DNA of 64,000 bases from Atkinsonella hypoxylon (Eukaryota > Ascomycota > Sordariomycetes > Hypocreales > Clavicipitaceae), in assembly GCA_000729835.1 (NCBI GenBank), contig JFHB01000006.1, forward strand, positions 248,001-312,000, written 5' to 3'. The notes beneath the pieces were generated by a model, which was given only the letters and a program-made list of their open reading frames with translations, searched no databases and was not told where the DNA came from. Below are positions 11,365-22,221 of this stretch, one piece after another. How positions within the stretch are numbered: the stretch's first letter is position 1; each line of letters begins with the position of its first letter. A program made the position numbers and the translations under genes.

Positions 11365-12457
11365 GGCGAATGCCGGCGCGAGGGTCAGACGTGGGCTGCC
11401 CGCAAAGACGTGTTTATGAGCTTCTCCTAGGTGAAGGCGACGGCGAAGGCGAAGGCGATGTGGTGGATGTCAAGCTTGCTTCGTCGTCGGCAAAGGCAAA
11501 GGCAAAGAACAATCGACTCCGGACGGCCAACGAGAATTGATCTGGAATCCAAAACGAGCAACGTGTGGAAGTGAAAGACGAAGGAGTGGGAATTGTGAGA
11601 AGTAGAGACAGAAATCACAATTGAAATATGTGTGTTCAAAGGCAAGCGCCAAGATGGGCCCCTTTTTGTTTCATCATGCAAGATGAGGATGATCTTTCGC
11701 TGGCGCATGCGATCCAGCCACGAGGGGGACAAATTCCTCGACATGGAGAAGACACCGATCAGGGGACCAGACAGTGAGTGTCACAGTAGTTAGTAGCGCC
11801 CTTGGAATAGATGGCAGGCAGCTGGCTGGATCCACCGACGGTGGGGCGACAGGTGGTAACTCTACTATGTGGTCGACCAGTCTTGTGCGTAATACTTCGT
11901 ACACTGTACACGGTACAGAGTGTGTAACACCCTTGGCATGGCAACCATCTGCTACCGCATTGCCCGAGGGCTAAATATTGGTGTTTGAGAGTTTTATTTT
12001 TGGAAATGTGGTCCTGCATGCTCATCATCTGCCATTTATGTACAAGCAACCGCACTCCGTACTTCGTACTCCGTACTATCAAAGAACAGTCACTACACCA
12101 ACATTAATGTGTTCGGTCACCAGGTTCGGTACCCGTTAATATTTGGTTCTGTAGTCGTCCCGGTGAGAAAAGGGTGACCGAGGTCGTTTCTGTCACATCT
12201 TGTTACAGTGATGTAGAATAAATTGCTTGATATTCTTCGTTCAGTTATGCTTTTCATTTCCTGAATTGACGCCTGTTATTTCCATTCTGCTGCTCCTTGT
12301 TTTAAGCATGTTGCAGTCAATGCGTGCGAGGTGCGCGTCTAGGTAGTCCGACTCTGCGCAACACCACAATGCCTAGGGGCATCCGCGTAAAATGGAGTAT
12401 ATCTTCGGCTTCCTCTTGTTCCGATGATCTTCCCAGCAAAGCAGGATCATTCGCAGC
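11365..12457. other. Intergenic region between M50B-like gene start and RKI1 stop
   Basis: 1.09 kb upstream of the M50B-like gene. It holds short purine-rich repeats (GGCGAA units near 11430-11460, GGCAAA units near 11490-11510) and tandem GTACTCCGTAC-like units near 12053-12078. No gene is recognised. Confidence 0.5.
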
Positions 12458-13396
12458 TTATGCAGTCTGAACTTGCACCTGGCCATCGGGCATGCCAAAG
12501 TAAGCTGCCACGGGCTTCTGGGCCTGCATTTCCTTTCCTAACCCTGCGGCTTGGTAACCATTGAAACCGTAGAACAAGCCAATCTCCACAATACCGGGTA
12601 TTTTGAGCAACTCATCAGCCAACGTTTGGACCTCCCATATGCCCTTCCCGCCCTTACCGTCCACGGATGAAGATAACTCTTTGGAGAGTAGAAGTGGGGA
12701 GAAAGGTGCGTCAATGATCCACATTCCATTATCCGTCACACATTCGCCCGCTTTACTGGGAAGACCGGACCGGACAGCAGGAGCAGGGGAGCCCATGGCA
12801 CGGAGTCTTCTCAGGACGTCCGGCGCAGCGAGAGGAAGAACCTCGATCGGGATCGTTTTCCATTTTGTACATAGCCGATGAGACTGCTTTCGGGAGTCTT
12901 TGTCGTTTTTATTCGTTGGATTAGCGTTACCTCCCCCATGTATTGCCTTCTCCAAGACTGTTGGTTAAAGAGGTACTAGATGAAGAAACTCACCAGCCAC
13001 CGCGACAAATTTCTTCGCGGCCGTTGCGACAAGCTTCTCCTGAAACAAGCACGCGCCGCCGCCTTTGATCAAGTTGAGATCCTCATCAACCTCATCAGCT
13101 CCGTCGAAAGCGACGTCCAGCGCAACAGGCTGACCATCGATAACTGGTCTTTCGTCAATAGAGCATATTTTTAACCCGACGGCCTTGATGAGGCCCTTTG
13201 ACTGACTGCCTGTAGGAACGAATGTCATATTTGAGTAGAATTCACGGCCTTTGCTGACAATTGCTTCGACAACGTATGCGACAGTGCTGCCGGAGCCGAT
13301 TCCGACCATTTTATGGGACGGAAGCAGATGTTCATCTACGGCCCGGTAGGCAGCCTGCTGCTTGGCCTTTTCGACGAGATCGGCAGCAGACGCCAT
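12458..13396 (-). CDS. RKI1: Ribose-5-phosphate isomerase
   Basis: Two exons, complement(12994..13396) and complement(12458..12897), give 280 aa. The enzyme interconverts ribose-5-phosphate and ribulose-5-phosphate in the non-oxidative pentose phosphate pathway (cytosol). Motifs of the RpiA family are GIGSGSTVAYVVEAI (phosphate loop), VALDVAFDGADEVDEDLNLI (catalytic Asp region) and KGGGACLFQEKLVA, then after splicing VAVADSRKQSHRLCTKW and IPIEVLPLA. The chosen intron is 96 nt with a GTGAGT donor. A nearer acceptor (exon start 12957) would leave a 36-nt intron and add 20 in-frame residues. The 96-nt choice recreates the family's ADSRK junction. The start at 13396 is the first ATG in this frame. 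Confidence 0.88.
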
Positions 13397-14820
13397 AGTT
13401 CTAGTTGCCTGTCTAGGATGTTGTCTCGTGAGATTCGACGCAGAGCGCGGATTTGCTCCAATAATTCGAATCGACGACAATGGCACTGTGTGGAGGACAC
13501 CAGTCACGGCCGCTATGATCGTCTTCGTCTTATAATGGGCGAAAAGATCCGATCGTGCTGCACATAAAAATTTGATGAAGCTATAGTCGACCGAAATTGA
13601 GTAGAGAAAAGCAAAAGGAAGAGCTTGCAAGTCGGGAGTCTGTGGATGACCCGACAGTATCTTTGTGCGTAGAGAAGGATTCCGATTGGCCTAATGTTAT
13701 GATCAGGGCAGGTCGGGTTGTACAGGTCGGCAGGGGTAATTGGGCCCGTCCCCGCAGGTATCGTCAGGGCGATCCGAATATATTGAAGCCTGAATTTCGA
13801 GGCATTTTAGTGCCCTTAGAGGGTAAACACGATAAAATTAACGACTTCTATTAATCATAATAATAATGATTAATGATGATGATAGAAGCCACTACGGAAT
13901 AGAAGCTAGCACAACAGGTGGTTGGATACGAGCTAGCCCCGTGTAGGGAACCCGCCCCACTGGGAATATCCATGCCGGAAGATCTGTAGGGCGCAAGTTG
14001 GTTCGCAGGCTGTCGCACAGAATAATTTTGACCAATTGAGTTATTTTGCTTGTGGAGACAAGGTTGTCACTGTGGGTATCAGATGAAGTAAATAGATTCT
14101 GGTGCAATGGATAAGCCGCAGCAATTAATACGGAGTACCTTTAACTGCACATGCGGTATTCCGTATTAAGCTAAAGGGACTCGTCTGAAACCGAAAGGTA
14201 AATGGGACTGCGGGACAAGCGACCTTCAAAATCGCTTTCGGCTACACGGGTTCCACAATGTCTCAAATATTGACTATGAACCATTGGCAGTGGAAAGGGG
14301 TCGTAGGCTAGAAGAAGAGGCCTTTGGCAATGTCACCATGCGATAACTATGCTGTGGTGGATGCAACGGGGCTTAGCCATGCTGGCCCCGAACTTGGAGG
14401 TCGTGGCGATGGCATGTTTGATCTGGTCGTTGATAAAAGTACCGTGGACGGCGTCTCCTGTGGCGGCCAGGAGGCCTTTTTTGCGAATGGCACAGGAGGT
14501 GAGGAAGCAGATGGCTGAAAACACTGTGTGGGTTTCACTCAGCTATTCTTTCAATCGATTTGATGACGAGAAGTTACCATTTCACGTGGAAAGAATTGTC
14601 TAAATTCCAACACCGAAAGTACGGCCGACAGATCCAGATGTTCATCACTAGTGCTACCTCCTGTGGCCGTCATGACTTTTCTTGAAACTGGCATTTAATG
14701 ACATGGTATGTATGAATAATGCTTTTGAACGCAAAGACAAGGAATATATTTCAATTTCAGTTATGAATTTATTGTTTTCGCATGGGGCCAATGTAATCAC
14801 CATGTTCCGCTTACTGTGCA
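13397..14820. other. Intergenic region RKI1 / invertase, containing a miniature element
   Basis: 1.4 kb upstream of RKI1. It contains the TA-flanked element at 13721-13988 (separate entry), an AT/ATG-rich microsatellite-like run near 13850-13885, and a TACGGAGTA-type motif near 14130. No gene is recognised. Confidence 0.5.
13721..13988 (+). mobile_element. MITE-like element family B, copy 1
   Basis: 268 bp that begins TACAGGTC and ends GATCTGTA, so both ends are TA-flanked with a short inverted TACAGRTC terminus. A second, inverted and shorter copy lies at 52963-53163. The two share blocks at both ends (for example GGCAGGGG, GGGCCCGTCCCCGC, GATAGAAGCCACTA, CTAGCACAACAGGTGG and CCCGCCCCACTGGGAATAT) and diverge outside them. 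TA duplication and size suggest a Tc1/mariner-type non-autonomous element. No transposase is present, and the boundaries are inferred from where the two copies stop matching. Confidence 0.6.
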
Positions 14821-16722
14821 TCAGAACTTGATTCCAGGGATTTCGGCCCGTTGTCCTAGCTGCAACAGGCGACGAAAGCTCTCTGACCCAGTCTTCTGGA
14901 CGGACTGGTTTCCATATACTAAGCCATCATGACTTGCCATCTCCTTCCAGGCGCTTTTCAGAGCATTGATGCGAACGCTGACGCGCATACCCTCCGGCAA
15001 GTCCACCGTGCTAAAAGTCATGAGGGTCAGCGGCTGTGTAGAGAAGAACGTGTTCGTGGCACTGTCCACGCCGCCATTGAGAAATATTTCGATTATCGAG
15101 CGGTCCAACACCCCGCTCATAGACCACGTCCCGTTGTGTGGCAAGCTGTTGGTCGAAAACTTGTCAGTGAAGAAGACGTTATCGAAGCCGTTGACGCCAC
15201 CGCGGTCGAGATAGAACGGCAAATCACCGCTAAAGTAATATCCTCCTCGAATATGCTCTCCTGTTACCGGGCTGAGGAAGGTAAAGTTCAGAGTGGCTGT
15301 TGGTGGGATACCCATTTTTGGGATTCCAGTCACATTGGCTTCCCAGTAAACAGCATTCGACTCAAGCTCGGAAAAGTCCACGGTTGTCGTTCCGTTGTTT
15401 TGGCTCTCGCTAAATGCGAGAGCCTCTCCCATAATGGGCGACATGTCGAATGGGCTGGTGACAAACTTCCAACCAACCCGATCTGCCTTGGTGAGATAAG
15501 TTCGACGGGGCAAACTCATTGTGCTTCGCCAGTTTTCCTGCCCAGTTGGCACGACCGAGGTATATTGCCAATTAGAGGCCCATGCAATGTAGACAGGGTC
15601 TTCTTCGTCAGAAAGTCCGTAGAAGAATTGTCCTGCGTAGTTGTCTTTGCCGAAATCTGCTACGCGCGCAACAGAGTCAACAGCCTCGAAATGCGTTCCA
15701 TTGAATGTTCCTGGATAGTACTCTGATATAGAACCACCACATGGGGCGCCAGGATTGATACTGATGACTAGCAGCCACATGTTATCTTGCTTCTGTCCTT
15801 TCTCATCATAATAGGGCATGCGGATGAGGTTTGGACATTCCCACTGGAGACCAATAAGGCCATGATAAGAGAAATTGCTCGTATGAGTCCAATCAATCAG
15901 GTTCGGTGATGTGTATATTCCCATTGTAAATTCCTGAGCATAAGCAACTACCATGACCCAGTGATCTTCGTACCAGATGACCTTGGGATCACGGAACTGC
16001 GAGGCGTTGCTAGCGATAACAGGGTTGCCCTCGTATGGGATGAAATGGTAACCTCCATCATGGGAATATGCAATTGCTTGTGTTTGAGGACCAGGGTTAC
16101 TGTCACCGTCATACTCTGCCAAAGTCTTAATGAAAAGGTTAGCGGCCTTGTGTACCGTCGAAAATTTGGGCCATGACTACATGTATAATTTGTACTTGGA
16201 ACTCACATAGATGGCTACAACACCGTTGGTCTGGTTGGGAAAGAAGCCAGATGTGTTCTCACTGTCTATCACAGCGCTTCCAGAAAAGACGAAAGTATGT
16301 TCATTGGGAGGGAATAAGACAATTGGCTGGTTCGTCCAATGATACAAATCTCGAGAGGTCGCGTGACCCCAATGCTGGTTCCCAGCCACGTTGGCAGTAG
16401 GATTATACTGATAATACAAGTGCCAAATGCCATTGGCATCCCGGAACGTGCCATTTGGATCGTTCATGAATCGCTTGGGAGGGGAGAAGTGAAGCTGGGG
16501 CCGGTATTGGCCAGCATAGTCGCCAACCACAGGGGTGCCAGAAGGGACCTTGTCGACACCACTCGTCGAGGCTCTAGCTGGCGTTGCCTGCACGGTTGTG
16601 GATGAGGACGAGTTGAGAGATAAGCAACTGCCGACGAGCTGCAGTGCCGCAATTATGGACCGGGAGACATTTCTGCGGTGAATGCGATGGATCATCATGT
16701 CGTCGTTGCCTGCTTTGTACAT
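14821..16722 (-). CDS. Secreted GH32 invertase (beta-fructofuranosidase)
   Basis: Two exons, complement(16207..16722) and complement(14821..16125), give 606 aa from the first ATG; a second start at 16698 (MMIHRIHRRNVSRS) is equally possible. Both precede a hydrophobic signal-like stretch (IIAALQLVGSCLSL). GH32 motifs are present: LHFSPPKRFMNDPNG with the nucleophile Asp, QYNP, HWGHATSRDLYHW, FRDPK, and WECPNL with the acid/base Glu. A C-terminal beta-sandwich region follows (VLDRSIIEIFLNGG). Several N-x-S/T sites fit secretion. The intron is GTGAGT...CATTAAG with a GCTAACC branch. The reaction is hydrolysis of sucrose, or possibly of related fructosides such as inulin, outside the cell. Sequence alone does not separate invertase from exo-inulinase. 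Confidence 0.85.
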
Positions 16723-18426
16723 GCAGTAGCAAAAGCAAAGCGAAGGCAAAAGAAAAGCAGTATGGCACCGGCAGGGTACAACAGTTGAAGCAGATCTGCT
16801 GTTGTTATTTCCTCCCAGCCTCTTTCTTTCTTTCCCACGGGTATAATGTGCAGCTCACTGCTCTAGACACCTAAGCAGATGCCTGGTACCTAGAGTTGTA
16901 CTTATACCCCTCTTCCATCTGTTTCTTTCGACTTGCAATCTTTGGGGTTACCATTTTTTCCCCATGAAGCGCTCAAGAGCCCGAGCGGGCCCGATGGATG
17001 GTGGATGTCGAGTGAAGGTGAATGCATCGATGTGGATGTGGGCTCTACCCATAAGCTTGTGCGAAAAGTCCTGGCGTCATTCGCCGATGGCCGGACCGAC
17101 AAGAGTAGGCGTCGGCAAACGTCATATACCTAGTTATTGCATCCACACCTTTGTTGAAGAAGTCGAAAAGCGCTCCACGCTGTATATTTATTTATATGCA
17201 TGGCAATATCCGCCAAGCGAGGGGCGCCTAATTAATTGCATAGGAAGAGTGGGCGCGGCTGTGAATTGAGGCTTGGCTGTTATAGTACGCCCATCTCAGC
17301 TTTGAGAGGCTATGTATCGTTAGTTGCAAGAGTTTCGAGCAGTCTCCTGCTTCAAGCGCAGGTTATCGGTAAACGGTGGACGGCAACGTCGCACGAGCAT
17401 TGGAAGAAAGGGGGAAGGGGAAGGGGAGTTGTGGTGACGCGTGTTATTGATGTTTTCATGAGCAGCGGAGCAGCGGCATCGGCCGCTTCGTGGGCTGTTG
17501 TACAAGAGAAATGAACTGTCAACTTGACACTGCCTCTTTGACTGTGCTTTATATCATGAATTTGGGTGTCTGTTTGATCTGAATTGTTATCGACCACTGG
17601 GACCACGAAGTCGAGAGCTACCTACTATTACACACCTGCCTACGTCCGTAGGTACCTAGTATTTAAGTATGTTGGCGTGGTGAGCTGGTTGTGTGTTCGC
17701 ATCCACTCACTTTTTCTTGCTGGCCCGGTAGGATAACTTCAAGCAACTTGTGGTAGCCCCCAAAACTAAAGAAACTGCTTGGACTTCCCATGTTGGTGGG
17801 GCTGTGAGACGTGCGCAATAGCTCTTCGAATTCGGACGAAATGTCACAATGCCACCAGGACTTAACACCACGATATAAATAAGTCCGGGGTATGACGTGA
17901 CTGGGCAATAATCATCGTCGGAGCGAAGTACTGCGGACGGAAGTGAGCCTGATTGGACAGTAGCCGATTGTTGTAGCTCTGGACCCCTGCAAGAACTGAT
18001 ACAGAAAGTGCTGTTGTCCAGTCAACGCGCATCATTCAATACTGCGCACGGCTTGCATTGTCAACACCCAAATGAAGCAAACAGACAGCTGCGCACAGCG
18101 CAGTTGTCGGCCGGACTTTCGCGCTTGGTGCAACAATATTACCTTAGGGGTTGCCAATCTCGAGAAGACCACAACTTTCTTCATCAATCTATCTACGCAA
18201 TCCAGCTCTGCAGGCCAGACTTTGTTCCACCCGCCTTTGGTCCTTTCTTCACTTCACGCTGAGAAAACAGAGCATTCGTAAAGGATTGTGGGAATCGTTA
18301 TCCCTCGCATGCCAGTGGTCTACATTGCCACCACAACTTGCCCACCTTGCTTTGTTGTTTGGCTTCTGCTAATCTTGCATTCCAGAATACAGTCGTAACG
18401 ATCCAACGCACACAGCGATTAGCACG
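16723..18426. promoter_or_regulatory. Long divergent upstream region invertase / chitin synthase
   Basis: 1.7 kb between divergent genes. Pyrimidine/purine-asymmetric stretches lie near 16800 and 17400, and a GTAGGTACCTAG palindrome near 17648. No supported gene was found. The size suits a large regulated promoter plus the 5' leader of the chitin synthase gene. Confidence 0.45.
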
Positions 18427-21400
18427 ATGAACCAGCCAAGCACCCCTTCCCGACCTCCCGACTACAGTTTTCCCAGCTATGTCGATGAGCACGATACTCC
18501 CGGTCAGAACTCGGCTGCTGTCCGGCTCCTAACGTCCATTGAAGATTCCATCAACGAAAGCTCGTGAGTAGCACCACCACCCTGCCGCTGTCACCCCCCT
18601 TCACATTTATCTATTTATCCATTCATCAATAGTCATTGCCTTGCATTGTTCCTTGCTTTCCTCACGTCTCTTTGGTGACTACTCAAACTTTCATCTACGT
18701 AACATTGTGGGAACGCTCTGCTTCCCCAGCCGCTCTGTGCAGCTTGCATAATGCAGAATTATCAGAGCTCACATCGTGTTCATCATAGCCCTCGAGCGAC
18801 GAGACTATCTTATCAACCCAGCGCTGTCTCCTCGCACTCTCGGTCAAACTCAATTCGAGATGAAACGCCCAGTATGCGACCTCCCGACTCGAGCTATATT
18901 CCCTTTGGCAGTCGAGAAACAGCCTCGCCACACCGACCATGGACTCCCTCCTCTAGCAGAATATCAGACCTGTCACGGCCACCACCATCCATAGGGTCAT
19001 ATGAGCCATCAGATCTCAATGGCAGTCCTCGACCAGGCACCCCATCCTCTCGCTATGGAGGAAGCCCTCGTCGTCCTCTACCTCCGGCGCCATTATTCTC
19101 AAACTCGGCTCGTTCTTCGCAGACTTTTGCTGACGATGCTACTGTGTCCATTCCCCTCGATGACGCTGACGACGTCTTCGGCCCTGAGTCAGATCTGAGC
19201 GAATCCCGACCCTTGCCCACCCATCTTGATTCTTACATGTCTACCTCTCAAGAGACTTTGAACGAGGAGGTGGATGAAGACGACAAGGTGGAGCATTACG
19301 GACCAGCTCCTGATGGTGCTCAGGAGCGCCGCGGTGTCCGAGCGCCGCAAATGTCGAGGAAGGAGGTACAGCTTATCAACGGCGAACTGGTGCTCGAATG
19401 CAAGATTCCTACTATCCTGTACAGTTTTTTGCCTCGGCGCAATGAAGTCGAATTTACGCACATGCGATATACTGCTGTAACATGTGATCCTGACGACTTT
19501 GTGGACAGAGGGTACAAGCTGCGGCAGAGCATAGGCAGAACCACGCGGGAGACCGAGCTCTTTATTTGCATCACCATGTACAATGAAGATGAGTTCTGCT
19601 TCACCAGAACTATGCATGCCGTCATGAAAAACATTTCTCACTTTTGTTCTCGATCACGTTCGAGAACCTGGGGAGAGAATGGCTGGCAGAAGATAGTTGT
19701 ATGCATCATATCCGATGGTCGCGAAAAGATCAATCCGCGAACACTCGACGCGTTGGCTGCCATGGGCTGTTATCAGCATGGAATCGCCAAGAACTATGTG
19801 AACAACAGAGCAGTCCAGGCTCATGTGTACGAGTACACGACGCAAGTCTCTCTCGACTCTGATCTGAAGTTTAAGGGCGCCGAGAAGGGCATCGTACCTT
19901 GTCAACTTATATTCTGCCTTAAGGAAAAGAACTCGCGAAAGCTAAACTCACATCGCTGGTTTTTCAACGCATTTGGCAGAGCACTGATGCCCAACGTTTG
20001 CATATTGCTAGATGTAGGAACGCGTCCAGGAAGCAATTCTCTCTACCATCTGTGGAAGGCATTTGACACCGATTCGAATGTAGCCGGTGCATGTGGCGAG
20101 ATCAAGGCCATGAAAGGAAAGCTTGGGTCCAACTTGCTTAACCCTTTGGTAGCCTCGCAAAATTTCGAGTACAAGATGTCGAATATCCTGGACAAACCAT
20201 TGGAATCCGTGTTTGGATACATTACTGTCCTTCCCGGTGCCCTCAGTGCTTATAGATACCACGCCCTACAAAACGACGAAACTGGCCACGGTCCTCTCAG
20301 CCAGTATTTCAAAGGCGAAACTCTGCATGGACAGCATGCCGATGTTTTCACTGCGAATATGTATCTAGCTGAAGATCGTATCTTGTGCTGGGAACTCGTG
20401 GCCAAACGCGGCGAGAGATGGGTGCTCAAATATGTGAAGGGCTGCACGGGAGAAACCGACGTACCTGGTGAGTGTCAACTCCGCTTCTGCTTGTCCCGAG
20501 GAAAATCTTTGTAACCTGGATTATAGATGCCGTTCCTGAATTCATTTCCCAGAGAAGACGTTGGTTGAACGGCGCATTTTTCGCAGCCGTATACTCCTTG
20601 GTTCAATTCCGTCAAATTCTCGCCACCGATCACACCATTGTACGCAAGATCCTGCTATACATTGAATTCGTATATCAGTTTCTTCAGCTTCTCTTCACGT
20701 ACTTTTCCCTCGCCAACTTTTACCTCACATTCTACTTTGTCGCCGGAGGTCTCACAGATCCAACAGTTGACCCATTCGGGCACAATATCGCAAGCGTCAT
20801 ATTCTACATCTTGAAGTATACATGTGTATTATTGATTGCGACCCAATTCATACTGTCGCTCGGAAACAGACCACAGGGAGCCAAGAAACTATACATGACT
20901 AGCATGATTCTATACAGCGTCATCATGCTATACACCTCTTTTGCTTGCATTTACATTGTTATAAGACAGCTGACAAACAAGAGCCCGGACCTTGGAATAG
21001 GCAATAATGTTTTCACGAACCTGATTGTCTCCTTGGCCTCAACAGTTGGACTTTATTTCCTCATGTCATTCCTCTATTTGGACCCATGGCACATGTTCAC
21101 GTCATCGGTACAGTACTTTTTACTCCTGCCAAGCTACATTTGCACATTACAGGTGTACGCTTTCTGCAACACGCATGACGTAACTTGGGGAACGAAAGGA
21201 GACAATGTCATGAAAACCGATCTGGGTGGTGCTGTAGGAAAGGGTCAAACCGTCGAACTGGAAATGCCGAGTGAGCAGCTCGATATTGACAGTGGTTATG
21301 ACGAGGCGTTGCGTAATCTGCGCGACCGTCTCGCCGTTCCAGCAACGCCAATCAGTGAGGCGCAATTACAAGAAGACTACTACAAAAGCGTACGAACGTA

Positions 21401-21692
21401 CATGGTGGTTACTTGGATGATCGCTAATGGTATACTTGCCATGTCCATGTCTGAGATTTATAGCAGCAAAGGAATCGGTGACAACTTTTATCTCCGTTTC
21501 ATTCTTTGGAGTGTCGCCTCCTTGGCTATCTTTCGCGCGATTGGCTCCACAGCATTCGCTGTCATCAATGCCATCAATATTGTTGTTGAGGGCCGTGTGC
21601 GCATGAGTTTCAAGATGCCATCGTGGATGGACAATGTCGGCAGCAAAGTAAGCGAGAAGGTCAGCAGCGTGGGAAGTAGCCTCAAGAGCTGA
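18427..21692 (+). CDS. Class III chitin synthase
   Basis: Likely three exons: 18427..18563, about 18768..20467 and 20527..21692 (about 1000 aa). The last intron is secure (GTGAGT...TTATAG, restoring ETDVPDAVPEF). The first is not: exon 1 (MNQPSTPSRPPDYSF...) ends at a good GTGAGT donor, but the obvious CCCAG acceptor is out of phase. The acceptor at 18767 keeps frame, or translation may start at the ATG at 18751. The enzyme makes cell-wall chitin from UDP-GlcNAc at the plasma membrane. Visible motifs are KEVQLINGELVLECKIP, ITMYNEDE, CGEIKAMKGKLGSNLLNP, MYLAEDRILCWELV and SQRRRWLNGAFF. About seven C-terminal membrane segments follow. CGEIKAMKGKLG and the surrounding wording fit class III rather than class I or II. 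Confidence 0.88.
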
Positions 21693-22221
21693 GACAACGA
21701 TACGTCTTGCAGTAGGGTCGGCTGTGGCAGCTATTTCTGCTTGTTTGTGTTTTGCATATGTGGATATTTGTACGATGAGAAGTATAATGGAGGCTTGATC
21801 ACAAGGGTTTATCGAAAAACCGGAGGATTGGATTTGCAAATTCTAGGCGTTTTGATTTGATGTCGCTGGCAGTTTGTCTCCATGTCATAACGGGTAGTTC
21901 CAAAATTCATGACCACAAAATAGACCAGACATGGTGGCGTTTTAGCATTGATGTTTAGGCCTAATACGATAAATTTCCTTGCCATTTGCACATGCGGTAT
22001 TTCTGGAGCTCGAGCAGGCCTATATCCCATTTCAAAATTACATTGAGGTTTGTTGCACAGAACCGACCTGAGCCATTATCTTTTTTTCCCTATTTTGATT
22101 TTATGAACGACGCTAAGCAATGACCTATGCTTTGGAATCCTACAAGATGCCCGACAGATTTTTTGTCTCAATACACAAATACATGCTTTCCATCTATGCT
22201 GCATCCAAAATGGTTTAGAGG
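21693..22221. other. Convergent intergenic region chitin synthase / MET5
   Basis: 529 bp between facing stop codons, AT-rich. No gene, repeat or RNA was recognised. Confidence 0.5.

Noticed and set aside
13850..13885. ATG/AAT-rich run as an independent microsatellite locus
   Set aside because: It falls inside the MITE B element, and the corresponding region of copy 2 is shorter, so it is an internal expansion of that element.
14821..16722. Invertase plus neighbours as a biosynthetic or sugar-utilisation cluster
   Set aside because: The adjacent genes (RKI1, chitin synthase) are unrelated housekeeping genes, and no transporter or regulator is nearby.
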